Source: Cryptomeria japonica (Eukaryota; Streptophyta; Pinopsida; Cupressales; Cupressaceae). From it: DNA of 64,000 nucleotides. Below, one piece after another: positions 46,781 through 57,077 of this stretch. Under the pieces are notes generated by a model. That model saw only the letters and a program-made list of their open reading frames with translations. It was not told the origin of the DNA and made no database searches. Each line of letters opens with the position of its first letter. The stretch's first letter is position 1. A program made the translations under genes and the position numbers. The stretch is taken from assembly GCF_030272615.1 (NCBI RefSeq), contig NC_081413.1, forward strand, positions 443,691,038 to 443,755,037, given 5' to 3'.

Positions 46781-47670
46781 TGTTGGCATTTGACACTCAT
46801 TTGATTGGTTTCATATGTTGTCATTGATGGCAACATGTTTTGGCTTCATTCTTTGGTTTGGTACTTCACCAGCATACACTTCACCAGCACTGATAGGTAT
46901 CTTCACCAGTAGGAAGGATTCAACGTGTACCAGTATAGGAGGCTGACATCATTGGTGGATCTGGCAATCGATAATTCATTTTTCTATTTATGTATATATG
47001 TAATGATCTGACATGTATAATCATTTTTGTATCATCTATGTAAGCCGACATGAGTCATGAAGGATTGTAAGGGTATATAGGTCAATTATTAGATCATTTT
47101 GATAGAATATATTGTAAGGTGTTATTAGTAATGCAAAGATCATGTGTATTAGGTCATTTATGTATGACATCATTATTGTGTAATGATTTGTAAATGATTT
47201 TGGATGCGAAGGTTATTCTGGTAAGGGTTTCAGAACCAGAACAGTCAGAGCTTGAACCGAAACTCAATCAGGCATAGAAGATGCACTAAATGAGTTTAGT
47301 TTTATGTTTTCTTATTCAAAGTGATTGTAGTCAATGAGACTCCTTTGTGTTGAATAGTGTGCTCTAAGGGTTAAGCCTTCTTGCATGTGCAGGTCCCCAT
47401 ATTATGTAATATCTTTTCATATGGCCAATGGATTGATATTGTGGATCACAAATCCCACTGTGGTTTTTCCTCTTTGAGGTTTTACATGTATAAATTCTTT
47501 GTGTTATGGTGTTAATTTGTGTGATTGGTTCATTTATTGTTTTACTTCTTTCAATTATATATGTACCGATATATTGGTTGGTGAATGTATGTTATAATAA
47601 GGTTAAATATGAATATTCTGGCAGAACACTAATTCATGCTCCCCCCTCTCAGTGTTCTTGGATTCCAACA
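46781..47670 (+). repeat. RE4 5' LTR, 890 bp
   Basis: It begins TGTTGGCATTTGACACTCAT, identical to the start of the 3' LTR at 52667, and ends GGATTCCAACA. TTGTCATTGATGGCAAC lies at 46818-46834. GAACACT (47624-47630) and AGTGTTC (47651-47657) are perfect arms around a C-run. A TATA-like GGGTATATAGG is near 47071. Confidence 0.88.
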
Positions 47671-47672
47671 AT

Positions 47673-47685
47673 TGGTATCAAAGCC
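47673..47685 (+). other. RE4 primer-binding site
   Basis: TGGTATCAAAGCC is one mismatch from the initiator-Met tRNA complement and lies 2 bp after the LTR. Confidence 0.85.
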
Positions 47686-47714
47686 TTGTGCCTCGAAGTA
47701 AGTCTAATAGATTG

Positions 47715-48674
47715 ATGGAAATTCCAGAATCCATGGATATGAGTATTGAGAATCAACTTGAGGCAGCACTTGACGATTATGATGTTGAAAGGATGAAGAA
47801 CCTAAAGTTACAAGATGAATTAAATTCTACAAAGGAATTCATTCTTATCCAACAGGAGAGGCTACCATCTGTTCAAGCCAGGAGGAAGGAACTTCTGCAA
47901 AATCAAGATAATGAAGAGAAAGATGCCCTTAATAAAAAATGTTAGAAGCTGAGTCAAGAGAATGTTGTCATGAGGAATGAAATGCAAGCCCTAATGATGA
48001 GGATTTCAAATGATATTGAAGACCAGAAGATGAATGAAGAAAACCTTGGGAGATCTCTAAAAGAAAGATCTAAAGAATGCATCTGGTTGGCTCATGAAAA
48101 TGATATGCTAAGAACAAAATTAGTACAATCCCAAAGCAATGAACAAGAACTTGAAAGATAGATGATAATCCTAAGAGATTATCTGACTATTGCAAGTGAG
48201 TACAAGGACAAATTCAAGGTTCGTTCAGCGTGGCTTCATGAATTATTGAAAATCCAAAGACAAAATGGAGATTCCAACAAACTTGGATTTGAACAAGGTC
48301 AAAGCTCCAGTACTGCAAATGAGAATCAGAACAACCAGAACCAGAAGAAACCGGTAAGGCAACTCGATGCTTAAAAATTTAATTGTAGAATCTTTGTTTG
48401 TAATAAATTTGATCATATGGCTAGGAAATGTAGAAATAGAGCAAATCATAACTATAATTATACTCTTGGTCAATGTTCCAAATGCAATAAGTATGTTCAT
48501 AAGACAGAAGATTGTAGAATGAATGTTAAATGTGCATGTGGAAAATTTGGACATATGGCCAATCAGTGTAGGTCAAGCAATTATATCGGTTATAGCAAAG
48601 CAATTCAAAAGAACAATGTTACATGTTATGCATGCAACAAGATTGGACACATAGCTAAGCTTTGTAGAAGCTAA
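47715..48674 (+). pseudogene. RE4 Gag-like protein: coiled coil plus zinc knuckles, three nonsense codons
   Basis: The frame from the ATG at 47715 continues to 48674 with stops at about 47943, 48159 and 48372. The first 210 codons are rich in Glu, Lys, Leu and Asn and look like a long coiled coil (MKNLKLQDELNSTKEFILIQ). A Gln/Asn-rich linker follows, then a Cys/His region with four knuckle-like units. CSKCNKYVHKTEDC and CYACNKIGHIAKLC are full CX2CX4HX4C. CACGKFGHMANQC has one residue missing between the first cysteines, and the first unit is degenerate. The expected role is RNA binding and particle assembly. It has no similarity I can see to the copia Gags of RE1-RE3 and RE6. Confidence 0.75.
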
Positions 48675-49230
48675 AATACACTATTTAGCAATGACAGATC
48701 AAATGATAAAGAGAAAGAAAAGGTCAATGAAATCTGGCAAGATCATATGAAGAATCGGATAAGGAAGTTAGATGATAAATCAATAGATGGAATTGCTTTG
48801 GTTACTCAACTCACATAGGAGATTACTTCTGCACCGGTAGGAAGCTCATTTGGTAACTAAGGCACATGCCTTAGGGGTAGGTAAATTTTATGAAAATATT
48901 GCATAATCCCCGAGAAGAAGATCTAGAAGATGTTCCAAACATTAGAAAAGGTTTATTGGGCATGGAAATGTTCGACCAAGATCTGGTATGTTCCATTAGA
49001 AGACATTCATATCAATGATGAATTAGGGTTTTTTGAAGGTTAAAAGGTTGAATCCACTTCATTTTTTATCACCTTGCATTCAGAGCGATTAATAGAGATA
49101 CAGTGCGAGTCTAAGGCAATTCAGAGGGATCAAAAACCTTCAACAATGATTTCACTAGCACTTGGAAGAATTCTCTAGGTTTATTCACCGACAACCATTT
49201 GTCAGGTATTTATCACAATAATATTTTATT
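48675..49230 (+). other. RE4 spacer between the two coding regions
   Basis: No frame of note. Short in-frame pieces resemble decayed low-complexity acidic protein. The protease active-site phrase that follows Gag in the copia elements (DSGCSHHMT) is absent. Confidence 0.5.
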
Positions 49231-52200
49231 ATGAAAGTTGGATCATCCTTTGCACCTACTTTCATTGCAAATTCAACTATTATCAAGGTTAAGGATTGTC
49301 CCAGGCCAATTTTCAAGCAATGGCCGCATATTGCCACCTTGGATGATTTGGTTGGTGCATTTTCGTGTTTTCTGAAAGGAGTTGTTTATGTGGAAGATGT
49401 TAGAGAATATATTCACTACCACATTGAGGATCTGGGTACTAGTGACATCAAGAATATGTACATGAACAAGTTGATGGGTGACTTCAAAAAGATAAAACCC
49501 AAAAAAAGCACATTGAAGATCTAGGCTTTACTGGCATTCTTGAAATCCCTGAATTCGAATGTGAGATCATCCAATATATGCTGAGATGAGTTCATGGAGA
49601 CCTTATTTGGTTGGACAGTCCTTATAAGATCTCAAAGGAGGCCATTAGGGCCATCACTGATTTGCCATAGATTGGTCAGCATCTGAAGAAAAGGATTTCA
49701 AATGATCAAGTTAACAAACTCACCGGCAGCATTTCAAACGATCGATAAGGGTCAACACCATCACTTATCAAGACATCAAATTTGGCAGCATGATCATTGG
49801 GTATAAGGTAACTCAATCCAATCATCTCAATTCTTTTTCTAGCTCCTGCATATATGTTGCACATAAACATATGAGGGAAAATGAGAAAATAGATCTATGT
49901 GGATGAATGAATGATGAGTTGATCATTAACCTTGGAAAGATTAAAGGAGAGAAATAGGGGATATTCCGGTATGGGAATCTCATTATCTTCTTAATGTTGT
50001 TTTTCCTTAATTAAACTTGGTTTTGGGAAGAGAAAGTGGGCATTTTACATCCTAGTAGGAAGACAATTGAAGTAATCTATTGCTAGCTTGGGTAGCCTTC
50101 GAGATGATAAGGTTTGGGGTTATTTCAGGGCATTTCAGAAAGCAATGAAATCTAGAGAGAGGGTTCCTAAACACATTGCTAACAAATACTCAACCGAGAT
50201 CTTCTTTATGGTCAAAAAGGATAAAATCTTAATGGAAGTAGTTAAACCCCAAAAGATATGGATAGAGGAGATGGGGTATGAGGTTGATGTTGTGATTCCA
50301 GATGCTTAAGTTAAAATATTGATTGATGCTCCAATTGATGAGGCTGAAAATTCTTTTGGTATTGCAAAGAAAAAGAAGCAAGAGGTTCAAATTGAATTCA
50401 ATTGGAAGAAGAGGGAGAAACAACAAGGTAAGGCCAGGAAATTTGTTGAAAAATTATCTCAAGACATCAAGGCCATAATGGGTGTTGTTTCGGCAAAAGG
50501 AAGGAAGAGGAAAGAGCCTGAAATATTCATTGAGCGTATTCCATCAAACTCTAGAATTGAAGATGACACTCCTTTAGCATTCAAGAGGGTATTGAGGAAG
50601 AAAGGTGAGGAGTCTAAGGAGGAAGCAAGGAAGCAACTAGTAAGAAAGGTCACAATCAAGGTACCGACCAGGCAACCTGCAAAGAAAACAACTCCAAAGG
50701 AAACATCTCTTACACCTTCTACACCATCCGGTACCGGAAGAAGAAAGAAGAAGGATGACATAGACCTTGCTATTGTAACTGATAATATATATATTATCCC
50801 TCCCAAGAGTTGTGCAGAACTGATATATGAAATCACCAAGGATGGTATGTTGAAAAATATACAGTACTATTATGAGCACTTAGATGATGACAAGCAAAAA
50901 GAAATTGAGGCATTTTTGTTATACCTGGATATATTTAAGAAGGCTTTATTAGAAATTGAGAAGAAAATATTGACATAATAGTATGATAATCTATATTCTA
51001 GGAGATTATCCGCTATGGAGGAGGACAAGTGCATACAAATTCAAGAGTTATTAACTACTTGTGGTTCAATTACTCTAAATGAGTTGGATCTGACCATTGA
51101 AGTTGCAGATGGAACAATTTTCCACAACAAGAAGAAGATAATTAGTCTTATGGTAGGCAAGGTTAATCAAATAATCAGTGAAACTCACAAGGCATGGGTT
51201 CAATTCTTTGTTGACAACCTTGGTTTATTCTCTTCACCGAAAGCTAACACTAAGATTACTGACATCTCTACTGAAGGGAAAGGAAAAGGTATAGTAGGTA
51301 CCCCACCTATGATTTTGAAAGATACTAAGACATTGGATGTAGAGCCCTTGACAGAATCAAATGTACAAGATAGAGAGGAGATATAGACAGAAGTAGATAA
51401 TGTACATATCCTAGAAAATACACAGAATGTATAGGTTGAGGATACAGTTAATGTGGAACCAGCAGTAATAGATACGACACCATGTGGCGAAGCCATCGGT
51501 GCAAAAGAGGATGTTATTAAGGGTAATAAACCATCAGAGGAAAAGGGAGAGGAATCTAACAAAGAACCAGTACCCAACACATCTTTGTTGTCAATTGACA
51601 CCTCCCAGGTAGAGCAGAAGAGCATAACTGAGATGAGTTCTACTGAGCTCATGGTGATAGCTTCTCAAAAGATAATGAAGGAAGGACTAGTGGACAAAGG
51701 AATAATTGATTAGTCAATTCCAATTTTGCATAGACTTGTCCCAAAGTTCTAGTTTGACAAAGGAGCAAGCCCATATGGCCAACTCAAAATAATTATTGAG
51801 CACATTTCTAAGGATTTTCAATCACTGTAGCAAATATCTAACCAACAGGCATTGGAAAGATTCACTCAAGCTAAGAGAGCCACTTTTGATCAGTTGATTG
51901 AATCAAAGAAGAAAGAGATTTATGGCAAATTGAAGTTAATTGATAATGCTTTAAGGAAATATACAAATATATACCGAGTATTCTGCAACACTGGATTACT
52001 TACTGCAGATATAGATAAAGGCATTAGAGACTCTCAGGATAAATTTGTAGGTATAGTCAACTCTTTTGATGGTTCCAATTATTTGACTACATCTATTGAT
52101 GGGAAGATTTTGGTATTAGAAGCTCCAATTTCAACTCTTGAAAGGGATAGATGCAAAATGATAAGGAGAGCTAAAGGGCTCAGAGGATTGGCGAGTCCCC

Positions 52201-52343
52201 AGTTGGACTCCTTGAGTGTACATAAAAAGGAATGCATTGATATGGTTAGCAAGCCCACACCCGCAAAGCTTAAGGAGAAATATTCCAATTCTCATATGCT
52301 TAATGGACTTGTATCAGTATCCAACACATTCAAATCTAGCTAG
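49231..52343 (+). pseudogene. RE4 second frame: long protein of unknown function, degenerate
   Basis: Pieces at 49231-49524, 50088-50309, 50319-50978, 51015-51386, 51453-51713 and 51852-52343 together represent a protein of roughly 1000 residues broken by stops and shifts. In order, an N-terminal part has phrases VREYIHYHIEDLG, WLDSPYKISKEAI and ILVGRQLK. Then come VWGYFRAFQKAMKS and IWIEEMGYEVD. A Lys/Arg-rich linker with KRVLRKKGEE and GRRKKKDDIDLA resembles a nuclear localisation or nucleic-acid-binding stretch. A helical part has YYYEHLDDDKQKEIEAFLLY, followed by an acidic Ser/Thr-rich stretch. A C-terminal helical part has ASPQLDSLSVHKKECIDMV. The same protein is encoded by RE5. It has none of the motifs of Pol. 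Function unknown. Confidence 0.7.
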
Positions 52344-52469
52344 GACACTTATCTAGAGCTTTTGGAGAAAGCCTATCTGGAAATTTTCAAGTATATTCAG
52401 CTCCGGTAAGGTGTTTAGCTACACATTCTTTGTACATAATTTCATTATTCGTCCCGGTTTTTGGTGTTT

Positions 52470-52666
52470 TCTTTTGGCACTGATGTCAAAGGGGGAGGTA
52501 TGGGTAGAAAATATGTTCTTGACATCAAGAGATATGGAGTATATGTACAAATCATGATCATAGATGAATATTCAGCTAAGGGGGAGCAGTCTCAGGGTGA
52601 ATCTGGTAGATGGAAACCATTATCATTTTTCACATGAGTGTTGCCATCAATGCCAAAGGGAGATAT
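52470..52666 (+). other. RE4 double polypurine tract
   Basis: TTGGCACTGATGTCAAAGGG plus GGAGG lies near 52474-52498. The terminal CCAAAGGGAGATAT (52653-52666) abuts the 3' LTR. The arrangement equals that of the copia elements. Confidence 0.75.
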
Positions 52667-52697
52667 TGTTGGCATTTGACACTCATTTTATTGTTTT
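52667..52697 (+). repeat. RE4 3' LTR, first about 31 bp only
   Basis: TGTTGGCATTTGACACTCAT repeats the 5' LTR start, then the sequence is interrupted by RE5. The remainder should lie beyond 64000. Confidence 0.85.
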
Positions 52698-53623
52698 TGT
52701 TGGAAACCAATAACACTGAGGGGGGGGTGAATCAGTGTTATACTGGAATAGTAGTTTTTATCTTAATAAAACATGCATACACCAACTGATATACTAGTAC
52801 ATACAAAATTGAAAGAATTAAAGCAACCAATAAGCCAAACACATAAATGAGAATCATAACACGCAGATTTATACATGGAAAACCTAAAAGAGGAAAAACC
52901 ACTGTGGGATTTGTGACCCACAATATCAATCCATTGGCCATATGAAGAGATATTACAAAATATGATAGGCCTGCACTTGCAGGAAGGCTTATAGCCTAGA
53001 GCACACTGCTCAATCACAATAGGAGCATCACTAACTATGTAAAATTCCAGACAAGAATCCAGAGAAGTATGAACTGCTAAGATAGCATCTTCTATGCTAG
53101 AAAACAGTTTTGGTTTCAGCTTTCTGCGTTCCGGTTAGAAACCCTAAACCCCTTTATCAGAATAACCCTTACAATAAATTCCTCACATACATAATCTCTC
53201 TAATATATTTTGCATCATATTACATTCACATCATCATAATCTCCTATCTCATGTCTATCTACCTATCTCAAAATGATCTAATCAAACTGCCCTATATACC
53301 CTATACAACTTTTATGCCTTATGTTGGCTTACAAAGATATATACAATATTAGATTACATGTTGGCCAAATAACATAAATGTATAAACATTAAAAAAAGTT
53401 TCTAATGCTGGATCTAGGATAATTCAGCTTCAAATACCGATAACCTTTACTATACCATGTTGGCCTCATTGCCGGTGACCAAAGAAATATTTTTGATCTG
53501 CCAGTGCCGGTGCCGGTGTAGAATCTGTGAGGTGTCTGCCGATATATGAAGCCGGAACACAAAATCATGTTTCCATCAATGAAAACATAGTGAAACCAAC
53601 CAATAGAGTGTCAATTGCCAACA
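52698..53623 (-). repeat. RE5 3' LTR, 926 bp
   Basis: On the minus strand it begins TGTTGGCAATTGACACTC and ends ATTGGTTTCCAACA, like RE4. TAACACTGA (52711-52719) and TCAGTGTTA (52732-52740) are perfect 9-bp arms around a homopolymer run. A TATA-like TATATAGGG (minus) is near 53290. Confidence 0.85.
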
Positions 53624-53835
53624 ATTTACCCCTTTTCCATTGATGGAAATACTCATGTGAAAAATGGTCAAGGTTTCATCTGTTGGTTTCATCCTGCCCT
53701 GCTCCCCCTAAGTTGAATATGCAAAATACTCTATATCTCCAAATCTCCCAAAACTCTGTAACTTCCCCTAATGTATGCAACTTTTTATTCATTTTCACAT
53801 CTAGACTACTCCCCCTTTGACATCAATGCCATTAA
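53624..53835 (-). other. RE5 double polypurine tract
   Basis: The terminal tract reads AAAAGGGGTAAAT on the minus strand at 53624-53636, a weakened form. The upstream tract near 53811-53830 (minus GGCATTGATGTCAAAGGGGG) is canonical. Confidence 0.65.
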
Positions 53836-53939
53836 AGATTCTAGAAAGTATGTCAAATAATAAGAACTGTACAATGAATATCCCCAAAAATGTCTTACCG
53901 AAGCTTGACCAATTTCAAAAAATTTGGATAAGCCTTCTC

Positions 53940-55297
53940 GAGTAACTCCACATAAGTATCCTAGCTAGTTTTGAATGGGTTGGAAATAGATACAAGTCCA
54001 CTCAATAAATTTGCGAAATATTATTTATCATTTACGTCTATCGGTATGGGCTTTCCCACCATATCTATGCATTCTTTCTTATGTACATAGAGTGAATTGA
54101 ATCTCGGACTCACCAAGCCTCTCAGACTTCTAGCTCTTCGAATTATTTTGTCTCTTTCCTTCTGAAGAGCATTAATATGTTTCTCTAAAATCAAAATTTG
54201 ACCATCAATTGATGTTTTCAATGAAATTAATCGATCAAAAGAGTTAGCAATACTTGCAATTTTCTCCTGAATCTCTTTTATCTTTTTATGTACATTTGTT
54301 GTAAGTATTTTTGTATTGCAACATACCCTATATATATATTTGTACATTGTTTCAAAGAATTTTCTATTAGGATTAGATTTTCCTCAATCTTTTTCTTTTG
54401 TTTCAATTACCTGATCAAAATCGACTCTATTAGCCTAAGTAAATCTTTCTAATGCTTGTTGGTTAGAGATTTGTTGTAAGGATTAAAAGTCTTTTGATAC
54501 ATGCTTAGTGATTACCTTAAGCTTTCCAGAAGGGCTCGCTTTCTTTTCAATCTTACATTCTGGGACATTTATGTGTAGAACAATGATTGATTGATCTATA
54601 ATCCCCTTGTCTGTGGTTCCCTCCTTCATTAGTTTTTGAGCAGCCATCATCATGAGTTTAGTGGGACTCATTTTTGTGAGGGTTTTCTTTTCTACCTGAG
54701 AAGTGTCAATTGACAATAATAATGGGCCAACAACTGGTACCCTATCCTTTATTGGTTGGTTTCACCTAATGTTCTATCCTCTAATGTTGTATCCTTTATA
54801 ACCTCCTCACTTGCACCGGTGGTTTTGCCACTTGGTGCAGTCTGTGTAACTATCGGTTCCTTTGTAGGAATAATATCCTCAACCTGTACATTTGTATCTA
54901 GAGGACAATTGTCCTCAATATTAGTATCCTATACAATGTTACCTTGTTCATTCTTAGTATTAACTGGTATGTCAGTATTTATCTATACATCTTTATTGAC
55001 CGGTGGCTCAATTTCCACTATCTTAATATTTTTCAAAATAGATGGTGAAGTGTGCATTATCCCCTTTCGTTTTCCTTCAACCGGGGTATCTAAAGTATTT
55101 GTCTTGGTCTCCGGTGAAGTAAAGAATCCTCTATGTTCTTCCAAAAATTTAATCAATGCTCTTGAGTTTCCTTTCTTACTTCATTTACTCTCCCTAGCAT
55201 CAGTTTAGTTATGCTATGTTTTCTACTAAAGACTTTTCTGTTTGCCACCTCAATTGTCTTATCCATTTCATTTGGATCTATAGTAACATAGATAGCT
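53940..55297 (-). pseudogene. RE5 unknown protein, C-terminal part
   Basis: Pieces at 54347-54021 (NSFDRLISLKTSIDGQIL, VHKKECIDMVGKPIP) and 54716-54483 (SIDTSQVEKK, AAQKLMKEG) align with RE4 around 51900-52250 and 51590-51830. The segment next to the RE6 insertion (MDKTIEVANRKVFSRKHSI, LMLGRVNEV) aligns with RE4 near 51085-51160. The frame is broken by stops, and the middle part (about 54750-55150) is a divergent acidic stretch. Confidence 0.7.
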
Positions 55298-56789
55298 AAC
55301 TCAATGATGAACTGATAGTACCAAACCAATACTGAGAGGGGGGGGTGAATCAGAACAGACAAAAACACAATCCTAAACTGGTTTGTCAGCAGACACTGTG
55401 CTTTGACAAACAAATAGTAACACCAGTCTTAAATAGAGTACAACCAGCAAAACCCAGAATAAGTAAGACAAGCATAAACCGGTTGACACTTATCTTTTCA
55501 TACAATCTAATACTTCATTTCCATTTCACCCTAGTGCATGAATAGGTAATCTATCATCAAATATATATAAACAACTAGATTAACATGATTTACCTTTAGA
55601 CACAAATCACTTAAAGTGTCACATGAATAACACCATACATGACACAGATTTTTCCCATTGAAACCCAACTGGGAAAAAACACAATGGGGATGAATACCCA
55701 CAAGCTATTTTTGGACTCTTTAGAAGTCCGCTCTATTAGGAGCCTTTTCTGGTTAAAGACTGATATGATAAGTTTTGTTAGGAACCGGTCTTGTTAGGGA
55801 TCACCCGCTTAAGGGATGGCTAGAATACACGGTTAAGGGTTAAACACTGCTAAAGGTTACCTTGTTAGAGGATTTCAGGAACTCAATAGTTTTGAGTCAC
55901 CATGTTAAAGGATTTACAGTAAGCCAGTTAAAGCTACCATGTTAAGGGATTTCCCAGCTATTGAAATGGTAAGAGATCAATAGGTATTACAATGATTTGG
56001 TAATAACACTCAATGCCAATGCAGATCCGCTTTAGTTCCTCTTCACCTTCTGCACTTACACTCTGTAGGTATCACTTCTCTCTTTTGGTCTGGCAAGAAT
56101 CACGTATCTCTTCACTTGCATACTCACACACAACGTTTGCCAACAACCTCAGAAAGAAACACAACATCAACCTTATAGGAAACAGATAGGTTGATAGCAT
56201 AAACCCTAAACCCTAAACCTGTTAGGTTGAGAAATTCAAATGGTTCAATCTTGACCATTGAGCACATTGTATTAAATGCAACAATCTTGAACCAATCTCA
56301 AGATGTTCTCCATTGTTCATTTTCCACTGATTTCATGGCAGCTGATAACCCATCACGCGGTATCACCATTTATAGACTTCACACATTCTCAAGGTAGATA
56401 GGGACAATCTCCTTCATGCAAGATCCTTCACGTGCACAAGGCTATCATGGCAACATGATCTATTCTTCCTTACAATGATAACTCATCAGACAAAGTCACC
56501 GATTGAGTCACACAGGCTTGAGGCACTTCAACCGGAAACCCTAAAGTTGGGACTACCAACCGGTAGTCATACAAAGCTTCCATGTACTGGTTCCCATAAC
56601 CACATGCCGGTTCACCTTGAACAAACACACCGCTTCACTTTGGCACATATACCAGTTCACAATGTTATACCGGTTCTGACAAATACCAGTTCTTGGTAGC
56701 ATACCGGTTATCTCTTCTTCAACATATTGACATCAATGGCAACATACAATGTCATCATGTCCTTATACCGGTTCACATAATGCCAACCA
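55298..56789 (-). repeat. RE6 3' LTR, about 1.49 kb
   Basis: It matches 61226-62722. It contains a G/C homopolymer run near 55338, a series of degenerate (T)GTTAAGGGAT-like words (55735-55955), telomere-like AAACCCTAAACCCTAAACC at 56201-56219, and a TATA-like box (minus TATAAATGG) at 56367-56375. Confidence 0.9.
56201..56219 (-). promoter_or_regulatory. Telomere-type repeat (telo-box-like) in the RE6 LTR
   Basis: On the plus strand two full CCCTAAA units plus partial units are present. The same motif is kept in the other LTR at 62138-62156. It lies about 150 bp upstream (minus strand sense: downstream) of the TATA-like site. AAACCCTAA is a known plant promoter word, so either a regulatory role or chance capture is possible. 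Confidence 0.5.
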
Positions 56790-56935
56790 TCTCCCCCTTT
56801 GGCATTGATGGCAATATATAAAGATATCTCTCCACTTCACATCTTCTCCCCCAACACATCTTCTCCCCCAATTTTTGTAGATATCTTCTCTTATTCACTT
56901 CTTCTCCCCCTTTGACAACAATGCCAAAGTGGAGG
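56790..56935 (-). other. RE6 double polypurine tract
   Basis: The minus-strand tract at 56790-56803 (CCAAAGGGGGAGA) abuts the 3' LTR. A second lies near 56901-56931 (minus GGCATTGTTGTCAAAGGGGG). Confidence 0.8.
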
Positions 56936-57077
56936 CACAAGCTTCCCTATTCCATTATGTTGCTCCCTCTGAGGAGTAGCATCCTTCAACACATCAATCC
57001 TAAAGAAAAATTTGACTATGCAATACTTGACTCATGTGGAGCATATACCTTTAGTTTACCTCCTGAAGGGGCAACAC

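Noticed and set aside
56201-56219. Interstitial telomere as a chromosome-fusion scar
   Set aside because: The motif is only about 2.5 units long and is present at the same place in both LTRs of RE6, so it belongs to the element.
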